Source: Mucilaginibacter_A sp965201005 (GTDB lineage: Bacteria > Bacteroidota > Bacteroidia > Sphingobacteriales > Sphingobacteriaceae). From it: a stretch of DNA of 64,000 nucleotides. The first letter of the stretch is position 1; every line of letters begins with the position of its first letter. The notes under the pieces are model-generated. The model was not told where the DNA came from, made no database searches, and worked only from the letters and a program-made list of their open reading frames with translations. Below, in pieces: positions 1-12,813 of this stretch. The stretch spans positions 806,001 to 870,000 of the forward strand of contig NZ_OZ241747.1 in the NCBI RefSeq assembly GCF_965201005.1, in the 5' to 3' direction. Made by a program: the position numbers and the translations under genes.

Positions 1-985
1 ATAAATCTTCCTGAATCTGCAATAATTCTGCATTGCTGCTCACCCGATGCTTCTTTTGCAGGGTAAAAATTTGTGCCAGCCGGTCGCTTATTTTTTCACT
101 TCGCGCTTCATCAACCTGCGTGGCTTGTTCCATATCTTCAATTTCGGCAATAATATCTTTCAGCTCAATGTTGATGCTTGCTAAACGGAGGTTCAGTTCT
201 GCCGCTTTCGGATTATATTTTTCCAGGACCGAAAGCAGTTGCAATGATTCTTTAAACTGATTTAAAGCTGCGGATTCGCCATCCTGCAACAAATAATTAA
301 CGTTCAACAAACTGCGTTTAATTTCTTCGGCATTGTTTAAAGTGTATAATTCCTGCTCTAAACTTTCCTGCTCATCTTCAACCAGGTTTACTTTTTCCAG
401 TTCATCAAACTGAAATTGCAGATAATCTTCTTCCTGTTTTGCTTTTTCACTTTCCTCAATCAGTTGTTGTAATTGGGCAGATGATTTTTTATAGGTAAAA
501 AAAGCATTATGGTATTTTTCCAATAATTCGGGGTGATTGGTGATCGAATCGACCACCAGCAATTGAAACCCGGGATCATTGATTTCGGCCGTGGCGTGTT
601 GCGAATGGATGTCGATCAGTTTTTCGCCAAGCTGTTTTAAGGCGGTTAAATTTACCGGCGTATCATTTACAAAAGCGCGGGATTTGCCATCCGCACTAAT
701 TTCACGGCGCAAAACCGTTTCGGCTTCGTAATCCAAATCGTTCTCTTCAAAATACTTTTTCAGTTGGAACCCTTCAATCCTGAAAATACCTTCGATCACA
801 CATTTTTTTTGCTGATTAAAAAAGTATTTGCTTTCTGCCCGCTGACCTAAAATTAAAGAAAGTGCACCCAGAATGATGGATTTTCCGGCACCTGTTTCGC
901 CTGTGATAATATTCAAACCGGCATCCAGTTCAATATCCAGGTTATCAATCAGCGCATAATTGTTAATGGTCAACCTACTCAGCAT
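1..985 (-). CDS. recN: DNA repair ATPase RecN (N-terminal part, cut by window edge)
   Basis: First 328 codons of RecN, the SMC-like ATPase that acts at DNA double-strand breaks; the C-terminal part lies outside the window and no stop is seen. The start is the ATG at 985, giving the family's typical opening (LTINNYALID). The Walker A motif GETGAGKS is at residues 29-36. From about residue 150 the protein becomes charged and heptad-like, fitting the coiled-coil arm. It is the last visible gene of a leftward run bamD-rpoZ-coaBC-porD-recN, 56 bp after porD. A copy of the dispersed 12-bp motif lies in its coding sequence near position 50. Confidence 0.93.
   Translation of the reverse strand, partial: MLSRLTINNYALIDNLDIELDAGLNIITGETGAGKSIILGALSLILGQRAESKYFFNQQKKCVIEGIFRIEGFQLKKYFEENDLDYEAETVLRREISADGKSRAFVNDTPVNLTALKQLGEKLIDIHSQHATAEINDPGFQLLVVDSITNHPELLEKYHNAFFTYKKSSAQLQQLIEESEKAKQEEDYLQFQFDELEKVNLVEDEQESLEQELYTLNNAEEIKRSLLNVNYLLQDGESAALNQFKESLQLLSVLEKYNPKAAELNLRLASINIELKDIIAEIEDMEQATQVDEARSEKISDRLAQIFTLQKKHRVSSNAELLQIQEDL
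47..72 (-). repeat. Dispersed motif copy inside recN
   Basis: ATGCTTCTTTT followed after 6 bp by TAAAAATTT: 11 of 12 core bases plus the distal AT tract, kept inside coding sequence. Confidence 0.7.
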
Positions 986-1041
986 AAATCTAAATTAAGA
1001 AAAACAAAATTAAGGATTCGGCTTGATTCAGGCTAAAAAAA

Positions 1042-1938
1042 TTAGTTTCTCTGCAAAGCCTGGTATTTATTTCCGTTGGAAGGATCGGCTTTAATCAATA
1101 TTTGATAAGCTTCTTCGCGCTCCTGCGGCGTGGCTTTGCTCAAAACCTGCAGCAGTTCATCGCTTTTGGCCGTGAAAAAAACCTGCGGTAAAAAAGCCCC
1201 GATCCGTTGCCGGTCTATTTGTGCGATGGATGGCAACGCGGCCACAATCGTTTTCAAACCTTGATCGGCATTGGTAGCCATCACATCCAAACCCAAACGA
1301 TGGTAGGTATAGCTAAAATCACGCAGATTACTGTAAATGATATTGTTCAGGTTTTCGATCAGCCAGTAACGGTCATGATTATTGTCAAAAGCTTTCCAAC
1401 CTTTGTAAGACGAAGTTTGTGCCGCGTTAACAATGTATTGCGCCCGTTCAAAATACGGATTGCCGCCGTGTTTAGAAAAAGAATCATAATCCAAACCAAC
1501 AATCACGTAAGCATAAAAAGCTAAAAATGAACTTAAATTGCTCTGGAAAAGCTGATCGTTAAAATCCAGGATTTGGCCAGCGGTGTAAGTAAAATCAAAA
1601 TCTTTATCGTTAATATTGATTAAAGTAGAGTTATAATTCGAGCCAAAAACCGGCCTGCTGGATTGCACCTGCACTTCGGCACTAAAAGCGCTTGCGCCGT
1701 CCCATTGTGTAATGTTGATCACAAAGTTGCAATCAATCCGTTCCTGCGGCAATAGCTGATCGGCACTCCATTTTTTTCCGTTCAAAAAATCTTTGACCGA
1801 ACTTTCCAGTGCAATAAAAGCACTTCGGTTAGTGGTCTGGATTTTGGGCGAAAGCACCTGCACGCGCGCGTTTAAATCCTGCGCACACGAAAAATTATAT
1901 GATAAAAACAGTATCAGGGCAAAACTTATAAACTTCAT
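1042..1938 (-). CDS. porD: PorD/DUF4835 family protein (type IX secretion-associated)
   Basis: 298 residues with an N-terminal signal peptide ending near FSCAQ (residues 1-19). The body matches in style the DUF4835 family, to which the type IX secretion protein PorD belongs; I recognise the opening LNARVQV, the FNDQLFQSNL block and the GLDYDSF segment. PorD is needed for type IX secretion or gliding in some Bacteroidota, but its biochemical role is unclear. The ATG overlaps the coaBC stop by 4 bp (ATGA at 1935-1938), so the two are probably translationally coupled. The order coaBC-porD-recN is usual in this phylum, which supports the call. No T9SS structural genes are visible in the window. 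Confidence 0.85.
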   Translation of the reverse strand: MKFISFALILFLSYNFSCAQDLNARVQVLSPKIQTTNRSAFIALESSVKDFLNGKKWSADQLLPQERIDCNFVINITQWDGASAFSAEVQVQSSRPVFGSNYNSTLININDKDFDFTYTAGQILDFNDQLFQSNLSSFLAFYAYVIVGLDYDSFSKHGGNPYFERAQYIVNAAQTSSYKGWKAFDNNHDRYWLIENLNNIIYSNLRDFSYTYHRLGLDVMATNADQGLKTIVAALPSIAQIDRQRIGAFLPQVFFTAKSDELLQVLSKATPQEREEAYQILIKADPSNGNKYQALQRN

Positions 1939-3137
1939 TTTTCAAGCAATTCAATTATTTTCCGGCAAATGTCGGCAGCAATTTCGGCTTTAGTTTTCAG
2001 GCCGGTTTCGGTTTTTTGCAGATTTTTATCAATCATTGTTACTTTGTTGGTATCGGTTTTGAAACCTGCCCCGGCATCGGCCAATGTATTTAAAACGATC
2101 AAATCCAGATTTTTACGCTGTAATTTATCCAAAGCATAACGTTCGCCGTTATTGGTTTCCAGCGCAAAGCCAACCAAAAGCTGGCCATGCTGTTTTTGTG
2201 CACCTAAAGTTTGCAAAATATCAAGGGTTGGTTTCAGTTCGATCAGCAGGTTTTGATCCTGTTTTTTCATTTTCTGATTGGCCACCACCTTCGGCGTAAA
2301 ATCAGCGACGGCCGCATTCATGATACAAATACGTGCATCCGGAAAATAAGTTAAGCATTCTTGCAGCATTTCTTCCGCAGAAATTACATCAATACGTTTA
2401 ATGTTTTTATGCCGGGTTTCCTGGCTGGACGGGCCGGCAATCAGTGTAACGTCTCCGCCGAGATTGGCCAATGCTTCCGCCAGCTTAAAACCCATTTTGC
2501 CTGAAGAATGATTGCCGATAAAACGCACCGGATCAATTGCTTCATAAGTTGGCCCGGCTGTAACTAAACATTTTTTACCCGATAAAAGAAGCATCCGGCC
2601 TAAAGTTTCGTTCAAAAAACCAACAATGGCAGCAGGTTCTTCCATGCGTCCTTCGCCAACCAAACCGCTGGCCAACTGGCCGTAAGCTGGTTTTATCAGG
2701 ATATTTTGGTACGATAAAAGCTTTTGTAAATTGCTTTGGGTAGAAGCATGTTTCCACATGTCCAGATCCATGGCGGGCGCAAAATAAACCGGACATTTGG
2801 CCGAAAGATAAACCGCCGTAAGCAAATTATCGCAAAATCCGTTGGCCATTTTGGCCATTGTATTTGCAGTAACGGGCGCAATCAGCATTAAATCAGCCCA
2901 CAAACCCAAATGCACATGGTTGTTCCATTCGCCGGTTTCGGGTTGATAATATTCTGCCAAAACCGGTTTTTTTGATAAAGTGGAAAGCGTTAGCGGCGTA
3001 ATAAATTGCGTTGCGTCTTTCGTCATCACAACTTGCACATTTGCACCGGCTTCAATCAGCAGCCTGATCAATGGCGCGGTTTTATAACTGGCGATACTGC
3101 CGCAAACACCAAGCAAAATATTTTTACCGTTCAGCAT
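1935..3137 (-). CDS. coaBC: Bifunctional phosphopantothenoylcysteine decarboxylase/phosphopantothenate-cysteine ligase
   Basis: 400-residue CoaBC, which joins cysteine to 4'-phosphopantothenate and then decarboxylates the product in coenzyme A synthesis. The N-terminal flavoprotein (CoaC) half has the GVCGSIASYKT nucleotide-binding opening, APVTANTMAKMANG, and PAMDLDMW with the catalytic-loop Met. The C-terminal CoaB half starts near GKKCLVTAGPT and has DPVRFIGNHSSGKMG and NAAVADF. I use the ATG at 3137 rather than the TTG at 3143, because it places the family's usual MLNGKNILLG start. The GKKCLV hinge is preceded by MLLLS, encoded by a copy of the dispersed motif (2583-2594). A terminator hairpin separates it from rpoZ, suggesting partial uncoupling. 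Confidence 0.96.
   Translation of the reverse strand: MLNGKNILLGVCGSIASYKTAPLIRLLIEAGANVQVVMTKDATQFITPLTLSTLSKKPVLAEYYQPETGEWNNHVHLGLWADLMLIAPVTANTMAKMANGFCDNLLTAVYLSAKCPVYFAPAMDLDMWKHASTQSNLQKLLSYQNILIKPAYGQLASGLVGEGRMEEPAAIVGFLNETLGRMLLLSGKKCLVTAGPTYEAIDPVRFIGNHSSGKMGFKLAEALANLGGDVTLIAGPSSQETRHKNIKRIDVISAEEMLQECLTYFPDARICIMNAAVADFTPKVVANQKMKKQDQNLLIELKPTLDILQTLGAQKQHGQLLVGFALETNNGERYALDKLQRKNLDLIVLNTLADAGAGFKTDTNKVTMIDKNLQKTETGLKTKAEIAADICRKIIELLEK
2572..2594 (+). repeat. Dispersed motif copy (full bipartite form) inside coaBC
   Basis: TTTTTA, 5-bp spacer, then the exact core TAAAAGAAGCAT, read on the strand opposite the gene. It falls at the linker between the two enzyme domains. Confidence 0.85.
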
Positions 3138-3162
3138 CTTCAAAAGTAAATTTTATACTATA

Positions 3163-3193
3163 AAAAAAGCCTTCCCGAAAGGAGAAGGCTTTG
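3163..3193 (-). terminator. Rho-independent terminator after rpoZ
   Basis: GCCTTC (3169-3174) pairs with GAAGGC (3184-3189). An inner CC/GG pair closes a GAAA loop, and seven A on the plus strand become a T run for leftward transcripts. It lies between rpoZ and coaBC, so it may attenuate rather than fully stop transcription. Confidence 0.8.
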
Positions 3194-3211
3194 AAAAACA
3201 AATTTTACGGG

Positions 3212-3544
3212 TTAAATTTCTTTGTTTTCTTTGGATGGGTTGCGATAATAAATTTTATCTTCCAAAAACTCCTGAACAGCAATCAGCGAAGGTTTTGGCA
3301 TTTTTTCGTATTGCTTGCTGATCTCTATCTGCTCGCGGTTTTCAAAAACTTCTTCCAGATTATCGTTGGATGAAGTAAATTCCGATAATTTCTGGCCTAA
3401 TTCTTCTTTAATATTATTAGAAATCTGATTTGCCCGTTTAGACATTACCACAATTGATTCATAAATATTATCGGTAGTTCTGTCCAGATCGCGCAAATCA
3501 CGTGTAACCGTGCTGCTGGCCAAAGTAGGTTTTGTATTGCTCAT
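3212..3544 (-). CDS. rpoZ: RNA polymerase omega subunit
   Basis: 110 residues of the Bacteroidota-type omega subunit, which helps assemble and stabilise RNA polymerase. The conserved block around residues 20-45 (TTDNIYESIVVMSKRANQIS) contains the YESIVVMSKRAN signature of this branch. The C-terminal part is charged and variable. It starts 1 bp after the bamD stop, so the two are co-transcribed from the bamD promoter. The order bamD-rpoZ-coaBC is common in Bacteroidota and supports the assignment. Confidence 0.92.
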   Translation of the reverse strand: MSNTKPTLASSTVTRDLRDLDRTTDNIYESIVVMSKRANQISNNIKEELGQKLSEFTSSNDNLEEVFENREQIEISKQYEKMPKPSLIAVQEFLEDKIYYRNPSKENKEI

Positions 3545-3545
3545 T

Positions 3546-4463
3546 TTATGGGGTTTTAATATCTTCTGTAGCTTGTTTTTGTCGGCTTTTTTCCTGCTCT
3601 AATTGTTTTTTAAGTGCTTTCTGCTCATTATCAACATTGGCCAGATAACGTTTAACGTTTTGTATGCCCGATTCGCATTGCCGTTTGTAAGATTCTGCCT
3701 GTTTGGCATACTGGCTGGAAGGATATCGCTCGATAAACTCATTGTAAGCGGTAATTCCTTCACCATATCTTTCTTCCTGCTTTGTGTCCAGGCTGTTTTT
3801 AGCATACAAATATTGTGCTTCAATGGTCAGGTATTCCATTTCCTCAGTGTATTTACTGTCCGGAAAATCACGCATTGAATTTCTGAAAGCAATTACTGCC
3901 GATTTATAATCCCCGATAGTAAGATAAAGCTTTGCATTTGCATAAGATTTTGTTTCTAAACGATCGTGCAGGTTTTGAATCAGTTTGCTCGCCTCGGCAA
4001 CGCGTGTACTTTTTGGGTATAAGTTGATGAACAACTGCAGCTTATCAATAGAAGCCAAAGTGTTGGTTTGATCTAAAGTATAATTTGGCGATTCCAGATA
4101 AGCACAATAAGCTGACATATACCTGCATTCTTCCGTGCGCGGACTATTTGGGTAAGTATCAGCAAAGTTTTTAAAATGATAACCTGCCGAAGTGTAATCC
4201 TTTAATTTATAGTTGGCAAAAGCGTAATAATAAAATAAATCTTCTGCTTCTGATCGGCCGCGATAACGCTGCACCAAATCATCAAACAAAGCCAATGCAC
4301 GTGAATAATCTTTTTTATTATAGTATTTAACGCCTTCCTGGTATTTTTTGGTGTAATCGTTGCTCGCTTTTAATTTCTCGAACTTGCTTTTGCAGCTTGT
4401 AAAACAAATGGTAACAACAAGTAGTACAGTTAAAAATTTAGTTAGATAACAGTTTTTAAACAT
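3546..4463 (-). CDS. bamD: Outer membrane assembly lipoprotein BamD
   Basis: 305-residue lipoprotein of the BAM complex, which inserts beta-barrel proteins into the outer membrane. A short hydrophobic signal ends in the lipobox-like CFTSC (Cys at 24). It is followed by TPR-like repeats (for example KKDYSRALALFDDLVQRY and LKDYTSAGYHFKNFADTYP), as in the YfiO/BamD family. The C-terminus is charged (EQEKSRQKQ). It is the first gene of the leftward operon. A consensus promoter abuts the ATG, so the message may be leaderless. Confidence 0.93.
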   Translation of the reverse strand: MFKNCYLTKFLTVLLVVTICFTSCKSKFEKLKASNDYTKKYQEGVKYYNKKDYSRALALFDDLVQRYRGRSEAEDLFYYYAFANYKLKDYTSAGYHFKNFADTYPNSPRTEECRYMSAYCAYLESPNYTLDQTNTLASIDKLQLFINLYPKSTRVAEASKLIQNLHDRLETKSYANAKLYLTIGDYKSAVIAFRNSMRDFPDSKYTEEMEYLTIEAQYLYAKNSLDTKQEERYGEGITAYNEFIERYPSSQYAKQAESYKRQCESGIQNVKRYLANVDNEQKALKKQLEQEKSRQKQATEDIKTP

Positions 4464-4467
4464 TTTG

Positions 4468-4498
4468 CAAAGATAAATTAATATTGTAGATCAGTCAA
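4468..4498 (-). promoter_or_regulatory. Bacteroidota-type promoter abutting bamD
   Basis: Read leftward: TTG at 4498-4496, 20 bp, then TATCTTTG at 4475-4468, matching TTG-N19/20-TAnnTTTG. Only 4 bp separate the -7 box from the bamD ATG, so transcription would start at or next to the start codon. Confidence 0.65.
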
Positions 4499-4611
4499 TG
4501 TATTTATAAGCAATATTACATAGCGTATGTACAGCATGTCAAATAATTAACATTTATTAACGGTTGTTACAGATTTTGAATATCGATTAATTTGGTACAG
4601 GCTATTAGCGG

Positions 4612-4706
4612 ATGCTTCTTTTAGCAATATAATTTTAGCGGTTTGTGTCACCTGTTTATAAAAAATAAATTATGTTTCAACAATTTTTAGGTGATAAAAG
4701 AAGCAT
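4612..4706. repeat. Inverted pair of dispersed motifs upstream of the rRNA operon
   Basis: ATGCTTCTTTTA at 4612-4623 faces TAAAAGAAGCAT at 4695-4706. The right copy has TTTTTA 5 bp upstream. A third copy with the TAAAAGAAGTAC ending is at 4763-4774. Confidence 0.85.
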
Positions 4707-4794
4707 GGAAAGTGAATTGAACAAAACCAAATACGCTTTATATGTTGAAGAATTTACGCTGATAAAAGAAGTACAACGTAAATTTTCTCTCTAA
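4672..4794 (+). CDS. Possible 40-residue protein in the bamD-rRNA gap
   Basis: An ATG at 4672 opens a 40-codon frame ending with TAA at 4792-4794. It runs through two motif copies, so part of its sequence (DKRSM and LIKEV) is dictated by them. The peptide is charged, without a signal or membrane segment. I see no ribosome binding site or promoter clearly placed for it, and I do not recognise it. It may be a chance frame. Confidence 0.25.
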   Translation: MFQQFLGDKRSMESELNKTKYALYVEEFTLIKEVQRKFSL

Positions 4795-4839
4795 TAATTA
4801 ATAAGTTATAATTTAAAACGATTTATTTAGAAGGAAATA

Positions 4840-4870
4840 TTTGCAGTAAAAAGCTATTTTTCTACTTTTG
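4840..4870 (+). promoter_or_regulatory. rRNA operon promoter, distal
   Basis: TTTG ending at 4843, 19 bp, then TACTTTTG at 4863-4870: a full match to the Bacteroidota -33/-7 consensus. It lies about 450 bp before the 16S start. Confidence 0.7.
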
Positions 4871-4980
4871 CGCCCTGCTTTGGTGGGGATGGTGATTGAT
4901 TGAAAGGGTGGACAAAGGTTTGGCTTTAATTGGGCTTGAAAAGTTTAGAAAAGCCCCTTAAAAAAATAAAAAAAATATTT

Positions 4981-5011
4981 TTTGGAAATGTAAAAATGGT
5001 TTTTACCTTTG
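4981..5011 (+). promoter_or_regulatory. rRNA operon promoter, proximal
   Basis: TTTG at 4981-4984, 19 bp, then TACCTTTG at 5004-5011. It is the second of two tandem consensus promoters with the same spacing, 141 bp downstream of the first. Confidence 0.75.
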
Positions 5012-5164
5012 CAGTCCCAAACCGGGCGAGAAAATAAGACGGCCGTGTAGGGGGAAACAAAATGGGCGAAGGGCGATCCGGAGCTAACGAATGAAAAGAT
5101 TGATTTAGCTGTAGCGATACAGATAGGGATATAAAAGTGCCAAACCGTGAGGCGGGGCGAACAA

Positions 5165-5181
5165 GTTCTTTTAAGATATAT
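5165..5181 (+). promoter_or_regulatory. boxA-like element in the rRNA leader
   Basis: GTTCTTTTAAGATATAT resembles the GTTCTTTGACATATTGG element found before 23S (7372-7388) and may be the leader copy of an rRNA antitermination/processing signal. Confidence 0.4.
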
Positions 5182-5315
5182 AACATGTAGCGTAGCGGGG
5201 GCCTGATTATTTGGGTCGTCGTTTGCAAAAAGAGGAAGGGTCTGGATATAGTAATTTACAGATCCTGTTTTAATGATTAATAAAGTAGGGTCAGCATTGA
5301 ACAAAACATTTTACA

Positions 5316-6834
<1,519 letters not shown>

Positions 6835-7057
6835 AGAGCAGGCCTTTCTTTGGGCGCAAACGGCCCGCTATGCACATGTATATTTCTTAAATCAAAAAAG
6901 AAAAAAAAGAAACCCAAAAAGACAGGCCACAGTGGCTGTAACCAATTTACCGGATACAGGATAAGCATTTGGCAGTTTAAAGGTAATCAGATAGACCAGT
7001 TAGCAGTTGGCAACAAAAGCTAACTAAAAACTGAACGCTGATGACTGACAACTCAAT

Positions 7058-7132
7058 AGTCCCGTAGCTCAGTTTGGTTAGAGCACTACACTGATAATGT
7101 AGGGGTCAGCAGTTCAAATCTGCTCGGGACTA
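7058..7132 (+). tRNA. tRNA-Ile (GAT)
   Basis: Acceptor AGTCCCG/CGGGACT, D-arm GTAGCTCAG, anticodon loop CTGATAA (GAT) and T-loop GTTCAAATC. CCA is not encoded. It lies in the 16S-23S spacer. Confidence 0.95.
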
Positions 7133-7221
7133 CAAGAAAAGGCCAAAGGTTAAAGGCAGAAAGGCAAGGTAAAGAGGGTACTCTGAACCGAAGGCCCGGA
7201 ACCTCTGACCGAAATCTTTTA

Positions 7222-7295
7222 GGGGGATTAGCTCAGCTGGCTAGAGCACCTGCCTTGCACGCAGGGGGTCAACGGTTCGAATCCGTTATTCTCCA
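7222..7295 (+). tRNA. tRNA-Ala (TGC)
   Basis: Acceptor GGGGGAT/ATTCTCC with GU pairs, anticodon loop CTTGCAC (TGC) and T-arm GGTTCGAATCC. CCA is not encoded. It is the second spacer tRNA, as is usual in Bacteroidota rRNA operons. Confidence 0.95.
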
Positions 7296-7371
7296 CGTTT
7301 ACTTTGAAACGATGATCATATCTTATATACACTATATATGGGACAATAGGTTAGCGGAGTTAGGTAAAAAA

Positions 7372-7388
7372 GTTCTTTGACATATTGG
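7372..7388 (+). promoter_or_regulatory. boxA-like element before 23S
   Basis: GTTCTTTGACATATTGG, a sequence commonly seen in the 16S-23S spacer just before 23S in this phylum, probably an antitermination or processing signal. Confidence 0.5.
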
Positions 7389-7565
7389 AAGAAGATAATT
7401 GAAAGAGAAAACAACAGTAGGTGACTACTAAGTTTTAAGTAAGCAGTTATAAGTTTTAAGTAGGATAGATGTAAATCTTGATACTTGTTACCAATAACTT
7501 TGTACGAACAAACGGAGTACGAACCAAAAAAGCATACCATGCCGGGCAAAAGCGGCATGAGTAGA

Positions 7566-10446
<2,881 letters not shown>

Positions 10447-10618
10447 ATAGCAGGTAATCATGTCGCAAGACAAATTAACATACTGTTGTTTTCCCTACAA
10501 TATCTTCTTTCAATAATATGTCATTGTTGAGTTACTGAAAAGACTGAAGACATAAGACCAGTGACATGTCCCTGCTCCTGAAACTCCGATCTAAGTTTCA
10601 AACCAACATTAAAAATAT

Positions 10619-10730
<112 letters not shown>

Positions 10731-10741
10731 CCTTTTATTAT

Positions 10742-10777
10742 AAAAAGCCCTTTGTCCACAAGACAAAGGGCTTTTTC
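10742..10777 (+). terminator. rRNA operon terminator
   Basis: A perfect 15-bp stem AAAAAGCCCTTTGTC/GACAAAGGGCTTTTT with a CACAA loop and trailing T run lies directly after 5S. Confidence 0.93.
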
Positions 10778-10927
10778 GTTCCTGGCAAAAACCACAACAC
10801 GCCTTTTGAGGCCAACGTATCCATGTCTGCGGTAAGGTGCACCGGGATGTCGCCAAATGGCCCAGTCAACTTCATTCGTCTCTTGAAAAATGTAGGTTTT
10901 TTATTTAAAATTTATAATGACACTAAA

Positions 10928-10949
10928 TTTTAGATAGTAAAAGAAGCAT
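10928..10949 (+). repeat. Dispersed motif copy, full bipartite form
   Basis: TTTTA, spacer GATAG, then exact core TAAAAGAAGCAT, in non-coding DNA. Confidence 0.85.
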
Positions 10950-11528
10950 TACACTTTTTCTGATATAAAGTTAATTCTTTAAAGTTTTGTTGTGAACTAT
11001 ATGCAATGTGAATGTAAACTTTATCGATTGTATCTATTATTACACTTTAAGGTTAATTATACATTAGTTGAATGCTTCGGTTAGGATGAAAGAGTAATTC
11101 TACATTGATTATAAAGCAGGCACATACAGATTTTTTTATGGTGTAACATTTTCTGTAGCATATTAAGTATCTTATTGTTATGTTAGTGATCCTTGATTGC
11201 TCAGCTAAATAAAGCACTTTACCCTTTACCACGAAAAGTGGTTTCTGCTTATGTTTTCAATTAACTTAGGCCAGCGTAAGGTAAAGCAAGACTAGTTTAT
11301 TTTTTACCGTCAGCATACTTAAATTTGAACGACCCTTATTGGATTCAAAAGCAATCTATTTAAATTCAGTGTCTTATTGCTTTCTCTTTTGTTGACATAT
11401 TTCTAAAGTTACGCCTTTCCATCAAATCTTTTTTTATTAAGAGTTAGGACTTCAGTTTAAATCTTGGCTAAGAGGCAATGATAAATATTGTATCAAAGTA
11501 TGTTTAAAGTTTTATTGATAAGTTGACA

Positions 11529-11554
11529 ATGCTTCTTTTATCGACTTAAAATTT
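11529..11554 (-). repeat. Dispersed motif copy, full bipartite form
   Basis: ATGCTTCTTTTA, 6-bp spacer, TAAAATTT. Non-coding. Confidence 0.85.
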
Positions 11555-11684
11555 GAAAAGCAAGATTTATGGTTATAAAATAATCACCGTGATTTTTTCG
11601 GCATAAATTTAAACAACTTCTGAGATATTGAGAATCTGAAATAATTGATGAATGCAACGACAACCCAGTGCAAATTCTGTGGAA

Positions 11685-11722
11685 ATAAAAAAGCAGTTGT
11701 GATTCCTGTTTCACAACTGCCT
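11685..11722 (-). terminator. Terminator of tRNA-Asn
   Basis: GCAGTTGTGA (11693-11702) pairs with TCACAACTGC (11711-11720). The A-rich run at 11685-11692 becomes a T run for leftward transcription. Confidence 0.85.
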
Positions 11723-11732
11723 GATTTACAAG

Positions 11733-11806
11733 CTCCCGAAGCTGGGCTCGAACCAGCGACCCTCTGATTAACAGTCAGATGCTCTAACCAGCTGAGCTAT
11801 TCGGGA
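11733..11806 (-). tRNA. tRNA-Asn (GTT)
   Basis: On the minus strand: acceptor TCCCGAA/TTCGGGA, D-arm TAGCTCAGCTGGTTAGAGCA, anticodon GTT in CTGTTAA and T-arm GGTTCGAGCC; discriminator G, no encoded CCA. A clear terminator follows. Confidence 0.95.
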
Positions 11807-11815
11807 ATGAGATTA

Positions 11816-11846
11816 TTTGTTAGAGTGGTGCAAAAGTATAATTTTC
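11816..11846 (+). promoter_or_regulatory. Candidate promoter of the sugar kinase
   Basis: TTTG at 11816-11819, 19 bp, then TAATTTTC at 11839-11846 (one mismatch to TAnnTTTG), about 50 bp before the ATG. A competing match (TTTG at 11864-11867, 20 bp, TATTTTTG at 11888-11895) runs right up to the ATG and would start transcription inside the gene. Confidence 0.4.
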
Positions 11847-11895
11847 GCCTTAAAATCACAATATTTGCTAAGGTTTTTTTAAAATAATATTTTTG

Positions 11896-12813
11896 ATGAG
11901 TTTACTTATAATTGGTTCGGTTGCTTTTGATGCCATAGAAACACCTTTTGGCAAAACAGATAAGATTGTTGGTGGTGCGGCAACTTTTGCCAGTTTGGCA
12001 GCTTCTTATTTTTATGATCGGGTGAAAATTGTAGCTGTTGTGGGCGATGATTTCCCCAAAGAAGATATTGCTTATTTTAAAAGTCAGCATATTGATACTA
12101 CGGGTTTGCAAATCAAACAAGGCGAGAGGTCCTTTTTCTGGTCGGGCAAATACCATAACGATATGAACAGCCGTGATACGTTGGTTACCGAACTGAATGT
12201 GCTGGCTGATTTTGACCCAATTATCCCTGATTCTTACCAGGATTGCGAGTATTTATTGCTTGGTAACCTCACACCAAAAGTGCAGCAAACTGTAATCAAC
12301 CGTTTGTACAATCGCCCCAAATTAATTGTACTCGATACAATGAATTTTTGGATGGATATTGCATTGGATGATCTGTTGCAAACTTTAAAATCCATTGATG
12401 TCTTGGCGATTAACGATGCAGAAGCACGCCAGCTTTCCGGTGAATATTCTTTAGTAAAAGCAGCAGGAAAAATTTTGCAGATGGGGCCAAAGTATCTCAT
12501 TATTAAAAAAGGCGAACACGGTGCTTTGCTTTTTGGTGAAGGGAAAATCTTTTCGGCACCGGCTTTACCGCTGAAAGATGTTTTTGACCCTACCGGCGCG
12601 GGCGATACTTTTGCCGGCGGATTTATAGGTTATTTGGCCCAATCTGGCGAAATTAGTTTTGATAGAATGAAAAACGGGATTATTATTGGTTCCGTTTTAG
12701 CTTCTTTTTGCGTAGAAAAATTCGGAACCGAAAAACTAAAAAATTTAACTCAGGAAGAAATTAAGGCGCGCGTGCAGCAGTTTGTACAATTAAGCACTTT
12801 TCAAATCGATTAG
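11896..12813 (+). CDS. PfkB-family carbohydrate/nucleoside kinase
   Basis: 305-residue ribokinase-fold (PfkB) kinase, which phosphorylates a sugar or nucleoside with ATP. Seen directly: the N-terminal GG motif (IVGGAATFAS, near residue 28), and the C-terminal PfkB signature DPTGAGDTFAGGF near residues 232-244 with the anion hole GAGD and catalytic Asp. The substrate is not clear from sequence; adenosine or another sugar is possible. I place the start at the ATG 11896 and not the TTG 3 bp earlier. It is convergent with the cytochrome b5-like gene, and the two overlap by 4 bp at their stops, so no terminator fits between them. Confidence 0.9.
   Translation: MSLLIIGSVAFDAIETPFGKTDKIVGGAATFASLAASYFYDRVKIVAVVGDDFPKEDIAYFKSQHIDTTGLQIKQGERSFFWSGKYHNDMNSRDTLVTELNVLADFDPIIPDSYQDCEYLLLGNLTPKVQQTVINRLYNRPKLIVLDTMNFWMDIALDDLLQTLKSIDVLAINDAEARQLSGEYSLVKAAGKILQMGPKYLIIKKGEHGALLFGEGKIFSAPALPLKDVFDPTGAGDTFAGGFIGYLAQSGEISFDRMKNGIIIGSVLASFCVEKFGTEKLKNLTQEEIKARVQQFVQLSTFQID

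Larger units (their letters stand above)
10778..11690. other. Gene-poor gap after the rRNA operon
   Basis: About 0.9 kb of AT-rich sequence without a convincing coding frame. The only structures I can name are two single copies of the dispersed motif (10928-10949 and 11529-11554), in opposite orientation and 0.6 kb apart, and a short ACCAC/GTGGT hairpin near 11230. Confidence 0.6.
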
